Below, piece after piece: positions 1 through 12,350 of a DNA stretch of 64,000 nt; position 1 is the first letter of the stretch; the number at the start of each line of letters is the position of its first letter. Where the stretch lies: contig NW_026999295.1 of the NCBI RefSeq assembly GCF_037126465.1, positions 2,480,001 to 2,544,000 of the forward strand, given 5' to 3'. The notes beneath the pieces were generated by a model. The model ran no database searches, was not told the origin of the DNA, and worked only from the letters and a program-made list of their open reading frames with translations. A program made the translations under genes and the position numbers. This stretch comes from Ornithodoros turicata. Taxonomy: Eukaryota > Arthropoda > Arachnida > Ixodida > Argasidae.

Positions 1-3000
1 ATTTTGCCTACCACAAGTCTTGTGTAGTCCTGAATTCTGAACTCTATTTTCCAGCCGTGTTTTCTCTTACTCCATTTCTTTTTACGCGACGGGACGTACT
101 GTGGATGTTGGGTATCACGGAGGGATGTCCTTGTGCCTCATGAATTGGGTCCGTTCTGATACCTTTAACCTCCTTTTGTACTCTCTGCAATAAGGAAGCT
201 ATGATATGCTGGGTTAATCCATCCCTAATTAATAAAAAAGGCTCGAAGGTGAACGCTGTTCTGTGCTTCGTGCAGTTCCGTCTTATTCAGAGCTTTGTTG
301 ATGCAGGCAACGCCAGTGGCTTGCTTCACGTTCTAAGAGTGGTTTGACCTGAGCGGAAAGAGAGGGTTCTTTTATTTTCGTTTGTTTTCTGCCTGTATCG
401 CTAAGATATGTACTCACGACCTTGAGTCATGACAAAGACGTACAAATTGGTGTCTTCCATTCTGAGGGTTTTCAACAGTTAATTGAAACCCCTGAAACCA
501 CATACGAAAAAGATTGCTTTCAACTTCAGTACCAGCCTCAAGCAAAATGAGAAAAGTTGTCTCCCCAATATATAGTAAACCAACTAAATATTTTCTCTAC
601 CCAAAAATTCTGAAGGGACGTGCTGGCTGTATTGTTCGCAGCAGCCAGAGCAAAATCCGAGAGGAGGGGAGCAATGCAAGACCTTTACCCACACTCGGCT
701 TTTATTTTGCTTTTGTACATTGAATTTGTACATTTGTCCATTGAATTACATTCACTCGAGCACCAGTGATCATTTACGGTTAGCGGTCATTTATTTATGG
801 GAACTTGTTAGGGCGGAAAATCTGAATGACATCCTGCCAGTAGCCAGTAGTGCCAGTAGTAGCAGTGGCGCGGTAGTGGTTTAGCACAGACAAGAACGTT
901 CAGTGGCAGGGTGTCGTTCAGATCTTCAACAGCAACCATCGCCCCGAGTCACATTCACGACAGAGTACCCAATAAATGATCACTTACAGTATGTGAACCT
1001 TCGTACCACGGCAGCAGCGGATGTATATTGGGCCTACGCCCAGAGGATGACGGGAGGATGAGGAAGATGATGAGGATGATGGAAAGACAGTACTCTCCGG
1101 TCTCATTATGAAAAACTATTTAAGATCGGAGTGGCGTAGACTTTACTTCGATGAGCAATAGAGAAGGGATCTCCGCACAAGCTCCACGATAATGGGGGGG
1201 GGGGGTATATTTATTAGAACAACGGGAAAAAAATGGGACGAAAACTCAGCCAAACGAGACCTTTGAGAAGCAGACTGCAAGGATGGCAGACTTTATTACA
1301 GGGTTAATCAGTTGGTTGCTTAAGAAACGCATTTCTGAATACGGGGAGAAGTATAAGGGGAAGTTGTACTCCCATGCCACTGGGAGTACAGCTCGGGACA
1401 AAAGTTTACGGAACAAGGGGTGGCGCGTTTCTCCATCGCAGCGACACCCTAGCAGCGAACAGAAGAGAACAGACATACTGAGAGTTTGATAGAATAGCCG
1501 GCTAGCCGTTTCTTATTCTGTATCTTCCAGATAGCTAGCAGAAGTCCGCTCCGATGACGAAATACGGCAGTGACGTGTTCCGTAAACTTTTCTCCAGAAC
1601 TGTACTACCCACATTCGGTCACCAACAGAATTAAAAGAAAAAAAAAAGGAAAAAGTATGGGGCGTCATTCCGGCAGCAAAGAGCATTTTGGATTCGTTGC
1701 CAGAAATCATGTCTCGGGGTTCGTCCAAAATAAAATGCGACGTAAAGCACATAGAGAGACAGAGCTATGTGGAATGATTTCGAGGGGTAGTTAGAGGGGT
1801 ACAGTGGTAGCGTGTGCAAAGTCATATGAGGGGGAGACCTGGAGGTGGTTAATTAATTAAAAGTAAGAAACAAGGATGTTAACGGTCCACATTGAGCACG
1901 GCATGTTCAGGGTTGTGGTTGCTAACCATGGTCCGATTCCATTGAAGTGATGCGGACGTCCCGAGATATACACGTAAGACCAAAAAAATGCATTGATATG
2001 AAATCTCGGTGATAAGTGCGTTGGAACCCCGACCGCGCCTTTGACTAGAAAGCAAGAAGTCATTATCAAAAGCTTTCGCCCAAGAACAGGGCGGCTGCCA
2101 AAAAAGAGGAAACGGGCAGGACTACGGTTTGAAGAGTTTATGTAATATTTTTGAATTTGTGTCTGTTCGATTCGTGTACGCGCATATTGTTTACATTAAT
2201 GTAGTAAAACGTATTTTATCTGGCGTATTAGTTTGTGCTCCAATGTACATAATACAAAGTAGGGTATGTTATCAGATAAGGAGACTGTTGTGCGCTTTAG
2301 AATTGTTCTTCACATCATGCCCGCTCTTGTCGTCTGCTCGTCTGTGGAGATTCGCTCGGAGATTCTGCTCGTCTGCTTGTCATTGAGCGGAAAGCAATAA
2401 CCTTAGAGACCCACGTGTTTTCTATCCGTGAACTACAAACGCCAGTGTATTGAAAACACATATTTCTCATTTGCGAAGTTGGTATTTTATTCCACAGCGC
2501 CCGGTATATGGTCGCCCTATTTGCTTGTTCGGACTTGGCGCACACACATGTTCTTTACAGTTCTGCACCTGGTTCTTAATGCTTGCAGAAGCGAACGAAG
2601 CACTGAGGGCCATAGCAACACTAGGCCGAGACTCGGGGCTACGACAACGCGTATTTAACTAAGGTTTAATGTCGACTTTATAATGTGTCCTGTACTCGCA
2701 TATGTTCTAACCAACATTTATTCTTAACGCGGATGATCAAGTTTGTCGTACGTATAACATATAGTAAATAGTGAGAATAAGTATTTGATCACCACACCTT
2801 TCTTTGTGAAAGAGTCCCCACAAAGCTGGCTCACACAGCCCTTGCACGAAGAGAACGAACACATCACTGTCATCACGTTCGGAACCCTGCGACACGTTTT
2901 TCTTTTTTTCAAAAGCAGCCTTCACTTCACTGCTGAACGCATCGCGAAGTCTACGGAATTCACTGGACGCTACGCGTTCGCTCATTCCTATACGACAGCA

Positions 3001-4853
3001 AAGGGAACAAAGAGGTCTGCCATGTTTGCCTCCTGGGTAGTGCTCGCAGTGACCACGCGGGAGCCGAAAGACGAGAATTCTTTCGTCTCTCCCTCGCGAC
3101 GACCATATGGTTACGACGAGATTGTCGTAAAGTCGCGAACAACCGAACTTTCGACGCGAAAGACGATGCGGGCCGCGTGAGCGGTCTGTTGTCATGACGA
3201 CCAAGACGAAAGCCGGCGACGTGACGTGAACTACACACCCCGTCCCGTGCCGTCAACGTGCGCCGTTTTCAGTCGAGGAGCTCCTCTTCTGTGTGTGGTG
3301 GCCGCTTGCGATGCCCCATCTCATCTGACGCAACCAATGCCTTACGATCGGGTTTTGTAAACAGTTTATGACGCAGTCATTGACGCAATGGCTAGTGCAG
3401 CGCGAGACTTAGAACTCGGTTATTGGTCCGGGTTCGAATTTTAACGAGCGCGTACTACCGCTTCGTGTACGCTTGCGAATCGAGTGCGATTGTGGAGGAG
3501 TGCTACTGCCGCTGCCTTTACACGCGGCGTGTCTATACATCCTAGCTTGGTTTGAAGGCAGAATACCTAATACATCTTCGGTGTTCGTTGCTGAAGGATG
3601 CTTTGCATTAAAAAGGCATGCGTCTCCTATGTTCAACAAATCGTGCCCGAGAACGATGTCACTAGGGATGACAGTTGTCTAGGAGTGTGCTACGCTGTGA
3701 ACTTCATTTTTAAGAGTGTGAGGTTCCACTGGAATGTCAACAAAATACCGCCGACTTGTTGTCCAATGGGAGTGCGGCGTTCTCAATGTTGCCAAACAGC
3801 TCTCGGCAGAGTGCCAGGGAAAAGGAATGCAATTTTATGAGGGAAGCTATTCATTGACTCAAGTGTTCGTGCTTTCGTCATTAGGGAGTTTTAGAAATCC
3901 GGTAGCGGCCCAACGACTTCTTCTCTGTATCGCTATCAGAAATTAACTATTGCCCCGCTGATTCCTGACGGGGAGCCTTAGGTAAACGTAAAAGATGACC
4001 ACCAGTTCACCATGACGTTTCCGAAATCACCGTAAGCCCATCTTATGATTCCTTTGTAGTGGGTGACACCACGTTGCTGATATCTGTTTGACTGACAGCG
4101 GTACGTGGTCGGAATAGGAGGGACCTGATGTTTTCACAGAACTCCATATTGTTAATTGGAGCCTGATGTGTATGTCTGCTTTTTTGCTCCTTTAACCCAG
4201 CGATATGACCAAGTAACCAGTACAGCCAATATCCTCTCACAGACTTTTTCAATCGCTTTCACGTATGGAAGTCTAGCATTAATTGTGTTTCGAAGAAAGA
4301 CTTAAAAAGTGTATTCGATGGCTACGTTGGGTTGAATGTGAACCTCTCGCGTCTGAACTACGTTCCAATCTTTGATGAACTCTTCGTGCAGATTGTAATC
4401 TTAAAATGCTAGTGGTTTAACGCTCTAAGGGACTGAACACTTTGTCTCGGCAGCTGCGAGAGTCTGATTTATTTTCCTAACCACGCGTCCTTATAAAATA
4501 TGGCAAAGGGCAGCCGGAGTATTACATTCTAAATCTTCCGCATGATTCTTTTAATTTTGCATCCATGCGCAGTGTCAAAGACTGGCCATATAATCTTACG
4601 TTCGATGGTTACGACGAATTAGCGGTTTATCTTTTCTTGCATAGCCTATGATTTTCTTTTTTATTGATAAACCTCACTGCTGTATAATTCGCATCTCAGT
4701 GTTTCCTGTGTACTTTTTTCTTCACGTTTTGACTGTTATTGTTTGCCGTTTGACTGTCGGTTCGAGCCCATAAGCGTTTTAGGCAGGGCGGTACAGAACT
4801 GATTTCCTATTTGAGTTCGCAATAACTCGAAATGAATTGATTGATTATTACAG
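1..4853. other. no assignable gene; intronic or intergenic DNA
   Basis: I see no recognisable protein family in this stretch. It may be upstream intron of the acid phosphatase gene whose first visible exon starts at 4854. A 12-nt G run lies near 1194. Positions 2785-3204 carry overlapping open frames on both strands (131 and 155 codons) in CpG-rich DNA, without a recognisable domain. Confidence 0.5.
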
Positions 4854-4949
4854 AGGTTGTACGAAGATGCGATTTGCCCAAACGCGGAAGTGGCTCTTGA
4901 TCACATCCACAAGTCTCCACAAGGCAGTGAAATCCTGTCTGAAAACGCA
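4854..4949 (+). CDS. histidine acid phosphatase, internal exon (first seen)
   Basis: A 96-bp exon (32 codons, phase 0) between an acceptor ending TTATTACAG and a donor GTAAGT. The peptide runs from RLYEDAICPN to GSEILSENA. It matches the place in histidine acid phosphatases (prostatic/lysosomal type) where a conserved Cys-Pro follows the motif region leading into the helical cap. It joins in frame to the exon at 5227. The upstream exons, with the signal peptide and the RHG catalytic motif, are not visible here and may lie left of the window. The call rests on the combined reading with the exons at 5227, 10964 and 11194. Confidence 0.6.
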
Positions 4950-5226
4950 GTAAGTTTCTTGCTTTTAATCTTCCATGAATTAGAGTGCACTTAGAGGAGT
5001 TATGAAGAAGAAGTACCTTTCTGCAAAGCAAGAAGTCCGCCATTAGAGCCATCTCACTACGCATGAAGTAGGGAGCCGGCATGCGTAATCCTGGTCGAGT
5101 GCAGAAACATTATTTTCCGGTTTCCTTCCCTACTTCCGCTGCAGTACGATTGCTCTTATGACGCATTTCCCTCAGTTGTGTTAATTGGGAACTTTGACTT
5201 GACATGAGCGATGTTTACTCCACAAG

Positions 5227-5316
5227 AACCTCATGGCAACTCTAGAAAAGTTGTCCGGGAAGCGCATGAAGGACTGGGTGAGCGTCCGAGATCTTCTCGA
5301 TACACTTACGATTGAG
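5227..5316 (+). CDS. histidine acid phosphatase, internal exon
   Basis: A 90-bp exon (30 codons, phase 0 at both ends) bounded by CTCCACAAG and GTAAGG. The peptide NLMATLEKLSGKRMKDW, followed by VRDLLDTLTIE, resembles the 'L..L...TG..........DTL..E' stretch in the cap domain of animal acid phosphatases. It lies 277 bp after the previous exon and keeps its frame. The next expected exon (cap end through the Gly-Gly before LLIKDIV) was not found between here and 10964. It is either too divergent for me to see or has been lost. Confidence 0.6.
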
Positions 5317-6269
5317 GTAAGGTGACATATGCTGGAAGATAGCTAGTACTTCTGATAAATACGAAGTGGCACAACGTGCATCCAGGAAATATTTTCACAA
5401 CACAAGCCTAATGTCAGGCTGAGGGCTACCCAAACTTAAACGTGGGTTGCGGTTCACATGTAAGGAGCGTCCAAAAACAAAGTTCGCCTTTCGTCTTGTC
5501 TATCTGTATATTTATCCATTACCCCAACCTCGACAGAAAATTCAATTTTCAGCGTTGATTGCGCGAGTCACGATGAGCCAGTGTTGTTGTACCTGTGGTA
5601 GACCAGGTGGATGGAGGTGAATTCGAGAAAGAAAAAAACAAAGAAAAGGCCGACAGCGTTCACTCAGAATACAATGACCCCATTCTTCGTGCGGCGTTGT
5701 GAAAGAGATACGAAATTACGAATTAATTGTTTCGATATTTTATCGTTTTGTTGATTCCCTGTTAGCGCCCCGAGACAGCTGTGGCTATGAGGGGCGTACA
5801 GATGTGGACAACTGGAGAGAGGACAGCAGGAAGGAGTGGGGGACAGGAGGGGGTTAATACGCGTCCAGGGCCGACAGTTCAGGGGAAACGGAGCCGACAA
5901 ATTGTTTTTGTTCGCATACTTAATAACATGGTCAAATTCTGTTATATTAAAACAACGGACAACACAGAAAAATCCCAAGGTACGTTGTCTATCAAAATTC
6001 TCAACGTGTATTTTGTGACAGAATGGGGTAAATAAAACACGAGGGTCGTGTTTGCAAAAAAAAACAAACAAAAAAACAAAAAGAAACGTGTTATCGGATT
6101 GTCAAATTTCGGAGTTCGATAAGAAAATTCAATTTCTCACCACTGAAAATTGTTCACCGTGCTCGTGTTTTGTGGCAAAAGATCGCGAGAGGTAAACACC
6201 GTTGGCTGCATAATTACCGGTTAAGTCGATTTTTAAAGTTATTTTTGTTTGACAGGTTAGGTGAACACC

Positions 6270-7450
6270 CTATACCGGGTCTTTCACGAAGTTCCCCCTG
6301 CTGTATAATTCGTAAACTGGTGGAGCTATCGAAAAGCTTTCTTTTCAGTGAGGAACCTTGAGGCATCAGCAAAGGGCTGTGCAGTGAGCGGCTTACTTGC
6401 ATATGCTAAATAAATAAATAAAAGTCATAACTTTAAATGTTGCTTCGGACGCTTTCGGAACCTCTGTTTCACGTACAAAAACATTCAAGGAAAAATGCAA
6501 AAAAAATAACAAATGTGTGAACACTTGGTTATTTGAGTAATTGTATCTCTTCACACATTTCTTGCGCGGGGTAGTGTACCAATGCGCATTTTCGCTCAGT
6601 CATCCGCCTGCCAATTACGTATTGAGTAGGGTTCACACACGGGGGTGACGGTAGATAAGGAACAGCCACATAGCGTACCTGTGTCGTGAAGACAACAACT
6701 GCGCCGAAGCGTCTCTTCTGGCTCTTCCTCAACTTCTGTCATCCCCGCGTGTAAACCAGGTGGTTGAACATGTAATTGGCAGCCGGACAGCTGAGTGAGA
6801 GAGCGCATTGATCCGCTGATCTACACAAGAAATGTTGTAAACCGAAACCAGTTAATTATTCGAAGAAAAAAATATCAATTAGTGCCCTTGTGGCTTTTTC
6901 ACGGAATATTTCTCGCGGAAGGTCACTGTCGGCAAAAATGAGTTCCGAAGTAGTCCAACGTAAAATTTAAAAGCTAGGACTTTTATTTAATCACTGAGCG
7001 TATGCAAATGAGCCGTTCACTGCACAGCTTTGTCCGACATACATTATCACACTTCGATTCCAAGGGACGCCATACCGATATAACATGGATGCGCTGCGCT
7101 TTCGGAACACCTTAATGCATGCAGAACCTCAATGAATGACAAGGATCCTGGAGCTCTCGAAGACGCGTCAAAGACAATACGGATCTTATGTTTTCTCGGA
7201 GCCGCATATCTAACCCTTACTCGCACAAGATTGGCGACCCTACTCTCAGTTCCGGCTGTCAGTACAAATACCTCGGGGTTTACCTTGCGCATGATCTGAA
7301 TTCGAAAATTCACATTAAAAACGTAATCTCTAGCGCTAATAAAGTTCCTTCGATAGATGTTTCAGGGTTAATCACTGAGAGGAAAGCTTTTCGATAGCCC
7401 CACCTGTTTACGAATTATTCAGCCGCGTGACCTTCGTGAAACACCCGGTA
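6270..7450. mobile_element. foldback (inverted-repeat) element with LINE piece in right arm
   Basis: Left arm about 6270-6478 and right arm about 6930-7447 are inverted copies. For example, TATAATTCGTAAACTGG near 6303 pairs with its divergent reverse complement near 7415, and GCTGTGCAGTGAGCGGC near 6379 pairs near 7015-7030. The right arm is interrupted at about 7050-7375 by DNA that includes a LINE reverse transcriptase fragment. No transposase frame is visible. Exact ends and target duplication were not resolved. Confidence 0.6.
7185..7345 (+). pseudogene. LINE reverse transcriptase fragment
   Basis: The translated stretch CQYKYLGVYLAHDLNSKI followed by KNVISSANK is the conserved 'YLGV.L...L.W..HI......A' segment near the end of APE-type LINE reverse transcriptases, just after the palm. 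It is short, has no flanking RT motifs and sits inside a foldback element arm, so it is a dead fragment. Confidence 0.6.
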
Positions 7451-8177
7451 CGTACATCATTAGAGAAAACTCTCATGATTCGGAATCCTCCCCACATTAC
7501 CGCTAATAATCTTATCTCACATTTCTAATCATCTAATATAATTTCTAATCTAGTTTGCTCTAACGGTGCGTTCATTCACCTAACCCCACTACCACAGTCC
7601 TACAAAACACCACAAGACCGCAGACTGCTCCCCTTAAAAGCCTATCGTTGGATTTTTCTCATCCACAAATGACGGAGACACATATACCGAAAAACCCTTC
7701 GCCAGTACCCATTAAATAGCATGCCATTATGAGCACAGTTCCCAGAACAAGAACAGTCTCTGTTCGAAATAACGTCGGCTCTCGTCTTGAGGCTCTTCCC
7801 TCAAAAAGGTTTTTCTATGATGTGGGAAGTGTCCTACCTTGCCAGTTGTGCTACTTTGCGATGCCATGATCTACACTTTTATACCACCTGGAATATGGGC
7901 AAGTGCCTAATGTTCCCTGTCTGTTTTTGCTGTTCATCCTAAACATTAGAGAGACCGTGGACTGAAGATCCCAGAATGGGCGTTCGGCTTGTGGCGCAAC
8001 ATGACAGAACTGGCGAAATATACTACCATCATGAACTACAAAAGCCAAGAATACAACAAATTCCGCGCAGGTAAGATGTACATGATGGGAATTGATGATC
8101 TGGAGATGGAGCACATAGAAAGGACAAATACATACATAGCCTCAAGTGCCTAAGAAATTGTGTTCGCTTTCACTCTA

Positions 8178-8465
8178 CACTCTTAAAAAAAAGGTGTGCT
8201 TTAACTCTTTTTTTTTGCCACATATATAACACCCTTTTGGAGAGTACAATTACGCTCAAAAGGGTGTCTCCTCACTCCCTCAAGGGAGTAGCATAACACC
8301 TTTCTCCCAACTGGAGAGTAATATTACTCCCCGGCAGGGAGAAGGTGTTATGCTACTCCCTTGAGGGAGTGAGGAGACACTCTTTTGAGCGTAATTGTAC
8401 TCTCTAAAAGGGTGTTATATATGTGGCAAGGAAAGGAGTTAAAGCACACCTTTTTTTTAAGAGTG
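8178..8465. mobile_element. 288-bp palindromic MITE with TA target duplication
   Basis: The whole segment is a near-perfect inverted repeat. It starts CACTCTTAAAAAAAAGG and ends with the complement, TTTTTTTTAAGAGTG, centred on GAGTAATATTACTC at about 8322. It is flanked by TA at 8176-8177 and 8466-8467. Internal blocks such as CACTCCCTCAAGGGAGTAG recur inverted. No coding capacity. TA duplication fits a Tc1/mariner-like mobiliser, but the TIR is not diagnostic. Confidence 0.85.
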
Positions 8466-8833
8466 TACGCGGTGACAGAGCTGAAAGCGAGTCTGTCTCA
8501 GACGACACGTACAAATGAAAAATGGGGTGGCGGGACACTCAGAGCGAAGTTGGGAGCGGGGAGCAGACCGTCCCCACCTTCCGACGCCCCTAGTGTATTC
8601 CATGGTGTGTCAATAATAGAATGTATAAAAGAGCCACTTGCAATTACGTACAGCCCACATCGTTCTTTTCGACTCCTTCAAATAATTTATACGTGATTCG
8701 AAAACCCCGGAAAAAACCCTTTCTGTGCGATCATAGACCATTCTTATACCATGGAATCCTTGCCTAACATGCTCGCGATCGTGGTGTTATCGCGTGAAGG
8801 TTCCGTGAATGAGCAGAGGCAGTTTATGTAGAC

Positions 8834-9113
8834 CAGGGGTCGGGAACCCGCGGCCCAGCTGCGCTACAGTTGCGGCCTGGCGTGGCCTGAGCGCGCGACA
8901 ATAATCCCGGTGTTTAGCTGGGCGAATTCCTAAGGCAAAAGTCCGCTCTGTGTGTTGCTTTTCCTGCTCTGAAAATTAACAAAATGAATCAGCTTGTTAT
9001 TCAACAGCGATGATTTTAGGCTTATTTTAGAACGGGTTCAAACCCCGTCTGGAAAAAGGTCGACGAGGGGTGTAAAATGTGACCTTTGGAACTGAAAAGG
9101 TTCCCGACCACTG
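8834..9113. mobile_element. hAT-like MITE
   Basis: Left end CAGGGGTCGGGAACCC and right end GGTTCCCGACCACTG form a terminal inverted repeat with one mismatch in the outer part, a pattern typical of hAT elements. The 8-bp flanks ATGTAGAC and GCATAGAT are only half identical, so the target duplication has decayed or the boundary is slightly off. Length 280 bp and no transposase. Confidence 0.6.
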
Positions 9114-9354
9114 GCATAGATTAACAGCCCGTTGCTTGTAAACCCACCACAAAAAATTATACACGTCACAGAGCACTGTTCATATTGTTAATGAACTATC
9201 TCAATTGGGGTAAATTCGATCAGTGCGACGTCTGGTGGGAAGTAACAATATTTATGCGCCCGACTTCTTCGCTGCTTCTGATGGCACATAGCCGACACGT
9301 AGCCAACGTTTTAGGCCCACTGTTGCCCTCACGCGGGGTAGATTTGCCGCGGTA

Positions 9355-10125
9355 CATTTATTTATTTATTTATTTATTTATTTTCAATACCCCCAGGGCC
9401 ACAAGGACACAAAAGAGGGGAAGGGCTTGATCCATAAACGGAACATACAAACAGTTACAAAAGGCGCAGTGGGCACTCAAAGAATGCAGAATGTAACACA
9501 GAGGGCAGTGTCAGAGACAGTTAGCATGTAAGTGCACACCGGTGGAAAATGATTAAACATAGCAAAGGAGCTACAGTCTGATGCCCCCAAATAAAAAAAT
9601 AATAGCAACAATTAACACATGATAGTACATGGCTCATAATAACGGGAAAACAGGAGAGCATGCATGGGGGTGAAAATGGGTTTCGCAATTCTTATGTAGA
9701 AAATAACTCTGTAATGAAATCCCTAAAAGAGGGCAGATCCTGTATGGTAGTAATGTCAAACAGTAACCTGCTCCAATCATCTGCGGTGCGGATGAAAAAA
9801 GAGTCGGAGAAAGAATTAGTACTGGCGTGATAGATTTTAACTTTTCGAAAGTGATCCAAGTGGTGGGAGGTATACGTGTGGGATGATATGTGAGAGGAGA
9901 GGATGGGGTCGTCATGATAGAATATTTTATAAAATAGTGATAAGCGACCAACTTTACGACGACAGGCTAGTAGGGGTAGTTGTAGCTACTGTTTCATAAG
10001 AGTAACACTTGCTGTACAGTTGTAGTTCCCCACGATAAAGCGCGCTGCGCCATTTTGAATGGATTCGAGTGTAAGTGTGGATGGAAGTACATGAAAAGCA
10101 TTGCGCAGTTGCTGACTACTTCGAC
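9355..10125 (-). mobile_element. LINE 3' end (APE type), 5'-truncated
   Basis: Read on the minus strand, about 10070-9690 gives degenerate C-terminal LINE protein. It has a piece with AARFIVGNYN, an in-frame stop, then the terminal region FFIRTADDWSRL and FRDFITELFST before a stop. A 3' UTR follows and ends in (AAAT)n, seen as (ATTT)n at 9356-9385 on the plus strand. The tail motif CCCTGGGGGT before the AAAT repeat resembles the tail of the LINE ending near 48090, so both likely belong to related families. Confidence 0.65.
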
Positions 10126-10963
10126 GGTGTTGCCGGTATTTTTTTATTTTAAATTGAAAAACACAAGCAGAAGCGCAATTGGGACGAAAATTGTGACGTA
10201 CGAGTATTGAGGGTTGAGTCTATCGAATAGATAACGTTTTAGAAATCGAACCTCGAGTGCCTTATGATATAAATATATTGGAATAATTGGATGATTACGT
10301 CATGAGGTAACCGGGGTTTTATGGTATCCCTAAAGGGACCGGTCACATCCGTTCCAGTCGGCTTCTAAATTATGGGGTCATTTTATTCGTCGTTGACCAC
10401 GCGAAATAGTTGGACTGAGTTCCGATGGTATACATCACAGGAGCAGACACTGGGTGTTGAGAGTATGCTGGAATTATCTGTCTCGAGAACGAGAACGTAT
10501 TCCTGGAACAGTCATTCAGGCACGGCCTTGAGAATAGGGATGCTGCGCTGGCAAATTTGAGGTGAGCCCTGCTTGCTCACAGTAGGCGGGAGGCCCTCTC
10601 ACTCCTCCTGTTAGGAAGTGACGTCACGCTGATGTCAGAGTGTCCAGAGTCTCCGCACCTGCAACAACAACAACTTTATTTTCGACCTTGGAGAGTGGGG
10701 AGTTTCATCGCCACGTACTGCTGTTTGAAATGTGTTTATTTAACATCAAGCCTGTTAACATCGTACATTTACATCATACATTTAACATCGTACAAATAAG
10801 CCTGACGTCAGAAACCAGCCCTATACTCGAGGCCACCTCTCTGCCTCCTCCGCTATGCATGTAAATATGGAATCGCAGTGTCGTTCTCGAGGGCTCGTAA
10901 TATTTATTATTACTCATAATCACTCATATCATCTTATACAGTGTATTGTCACTTATTCCCCAG

Positions 10964-11046
10964 GTCTGCTAATAAAGGATATCGTGAAGCATGCAGATGA
11001 TGTGGTCGGCGGTGACAACAAAGTGAAATTGTACATGTACGCTTCG
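10964..11046 (+). CDS. histidine acid phosphatase, penultimate exon
   Basis: An 83-bp exon following a pyrimidine-rich acceptor ending CCCCAG and ending at donor GTAAGT. It starts with two bases of a split glycine codon and encodes LLIKDIVKHADDVVGGDN, then KVKLYMYAS. This is the strand before the second active-site motif: in the family, 'LL..I...M' leads to 'Y.AHD'. The final residues YAS are followed directly by HD at the start of the next exon, so the intron splits the motif exactly. Confidence 0.75.
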
Positions 11047-11193
11047 GTAAGTCCTGGCATTCTCACGGAATTAAGCGGGTTTTCAAGAACATGTGCGTTG
11101 CTGATTTTTATCTAATTTTGAGGACATATTCTTTGTAAGAAGTGGAACTTACACCGAATACATTATGAAGTGGATGCTATTTGTTTTCCCTAG

Positions 11194-11496
11194 CATGACG
11201 TGGCGATTGCCGCACTGACATCCGCCTTCGGGGTATTCAATCAGTTGGCCGTCCCCTCATCCACGGCTGTGATCACGGAACTGCATGAAGATCCCCATAG
11301 TGGCGAATACTTCGTTCAGATGTTCTTCAAAAACGAGACCACACGAAAGCCTTACAAGCTACACATTGAAGGATGCGAGGGCTATCGATGCTCTCTGCAA
11401 ACATTCAAAGAGCTTGCAAGCCCATATATTCCTGATGACTGGAGACAGGAGTGTGGGTTAGATCCCTTGCCAGGAGGATTCCATCTTTTTGCATAA
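11194..11496 (+). CDS. histidine acid phosphatase, terminal exon
   Basis: The last coding exon starts after acceptor TTTCCCTAG with CAT GAC, encoding the His-Asp motif (HDVAIAALTSAFGVFN). Asp of this motif is the proton donor of histidine acid phosphatases, which hydrolyse phosphate monoesters at acid pH. The rest (TAVITELHEDPHSGEYF, VQMFFKNET, GCEGYRCSLQTF, PDDW, ECG) follows the family C-terminus, including conserved Cys positions. The protein ends GGFHLFA at the stop at 11494-11496 with no membrane anchor, so a secreted or lumenal enzyme is likely. The second intron motif residue is Val-Ala instead of the common Thr-Thr. An AATAAA lies about 20 bp after the stop. Function is inferred from family similarity. 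Confidence 0.85.
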   Translation, partial: HDVAIAALTSAFGVFNQLAVPSSTAVITELHEDPHSGEYFVQMFFKNETTRKPYKLHIEGCEGYRCSLQTFKELASPYIPDDWRQECGLDPLPGGFHLFA

Positions 11497-11517
11497 CCAA
11501 ACATAAGTGTGCCTTTC

Positions 11518-11523
11518 AATAAA
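11518..11523 (+). terminator. polyadenylation signal AATAAA of acid phosphatase gene
   Basis: AATAAA in the sequence TTTCAATAAACGCTCG, about 20 bp after the stop codon of the terminal exon. Such a short 3' UTR is plausible for a compact transcript end. Confidence 0.6.
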
Positions 11524-11569
11524 CGCTCGAAACCTGTCCATTCAATGCACCGGCATTCGATTGTTTCCA

Positions 11570-12063
11570 AAGGGAAGAAGATTGTGGTGGAAAGTCTTTA
11601 CGCGCAGCCAAGTGCCACCAAAATACACGGAGGTAGGGCGCTAAATTCCAGCTGAGATTATTTTCAACTTTGACATAAATACATCAGTTTCTCTAGCTTA
11701 AGTGTCAGTTTCATGCGCAGGAAGACTCCCCACGCAACTCATCGTGCCCATGACTTTCCGTCGTGTCTATCTTCAGTCTTATCTACCTAGTCTTGTAGCT
11801 TATTTACTTTGGTTAAAGCTATTTTAAGAGGTGTTATTCTAGACGTAAGAGCTCGCTTTCAGTGCCTATAGTTTGGTTTGAACAGCCTCTGCTAATATGT
11901 CCCTCTGTCCAGCGTCCAAGGCTCAAGAAACTGTTCCGTATCTGTCCCCTCTATGTTGGTCCAGCCTCAGAACATCAGTTTATCTCCTGTTCCGCGATTG
12001 TTCATCTGCGCCAGCACTTCGCATTCTTGTGTCGCGTTGCTAGTTCGGTCCTGGATTGGGCTC
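11570..12063. other. no gene seen downstream of acid phosphatase
   Basis: Nothing recognisable between the acid phosphatase 3' end and the MITE fragment at 12067. Confidence 0.5.
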
Positions 12064-12066
12064 TAC

Positions 12067-12350
12067 ACGGTGTCCCACAAAACGTGTTTTTGTATTGTAA
12101 TAATAAAAAAGGCTACACCACCTCGAATCATGCTGTTAACGGGATTTGTTCTTAGTAGGTTTTTGCCATCTCCTGATGTGTATGTCAGTAATATATGTAA
12201 TTATGTAATTTTGGTTAATTTTAATTTTAATAATCACGTAACGTACGTAATTATGTAATTTTTTGCGAACTGAACTCAGAAATTTGAAGAGAGTGCCGAA
12301 TTTACTCATGTCATGATGCCCATTAACACGCGCAGCATCAATCCAAAAAG
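12067..12350 (+). mobile_element. partial copy of the 17-kb outer MITE family
   Basis: The segment starts GGTGTCCCACAAAACGTGT and continues through GCCATCTCCTGATGTG and GAACTGAACTCAGAAATTTG. The same blocks occur in the same order at 17021-17140 and 18147-18230. It is a diverged single arm with no matching second arm. Confidence 0.6.

Noticed and set aside
2737..3204. Overlapping frames of 155 (minus) and 131 (plus) codons
   Set aside because: Open on both strands because the region is CpG-rich; no domain or start context supports either.
9025..9050. GGGTTCAAACCCCGTC resembling a tRNA T-arm
   Set aside because: No matching acceptor stem, D-arm or anticodon arm around it; it is internal to the hAT-like MITE.
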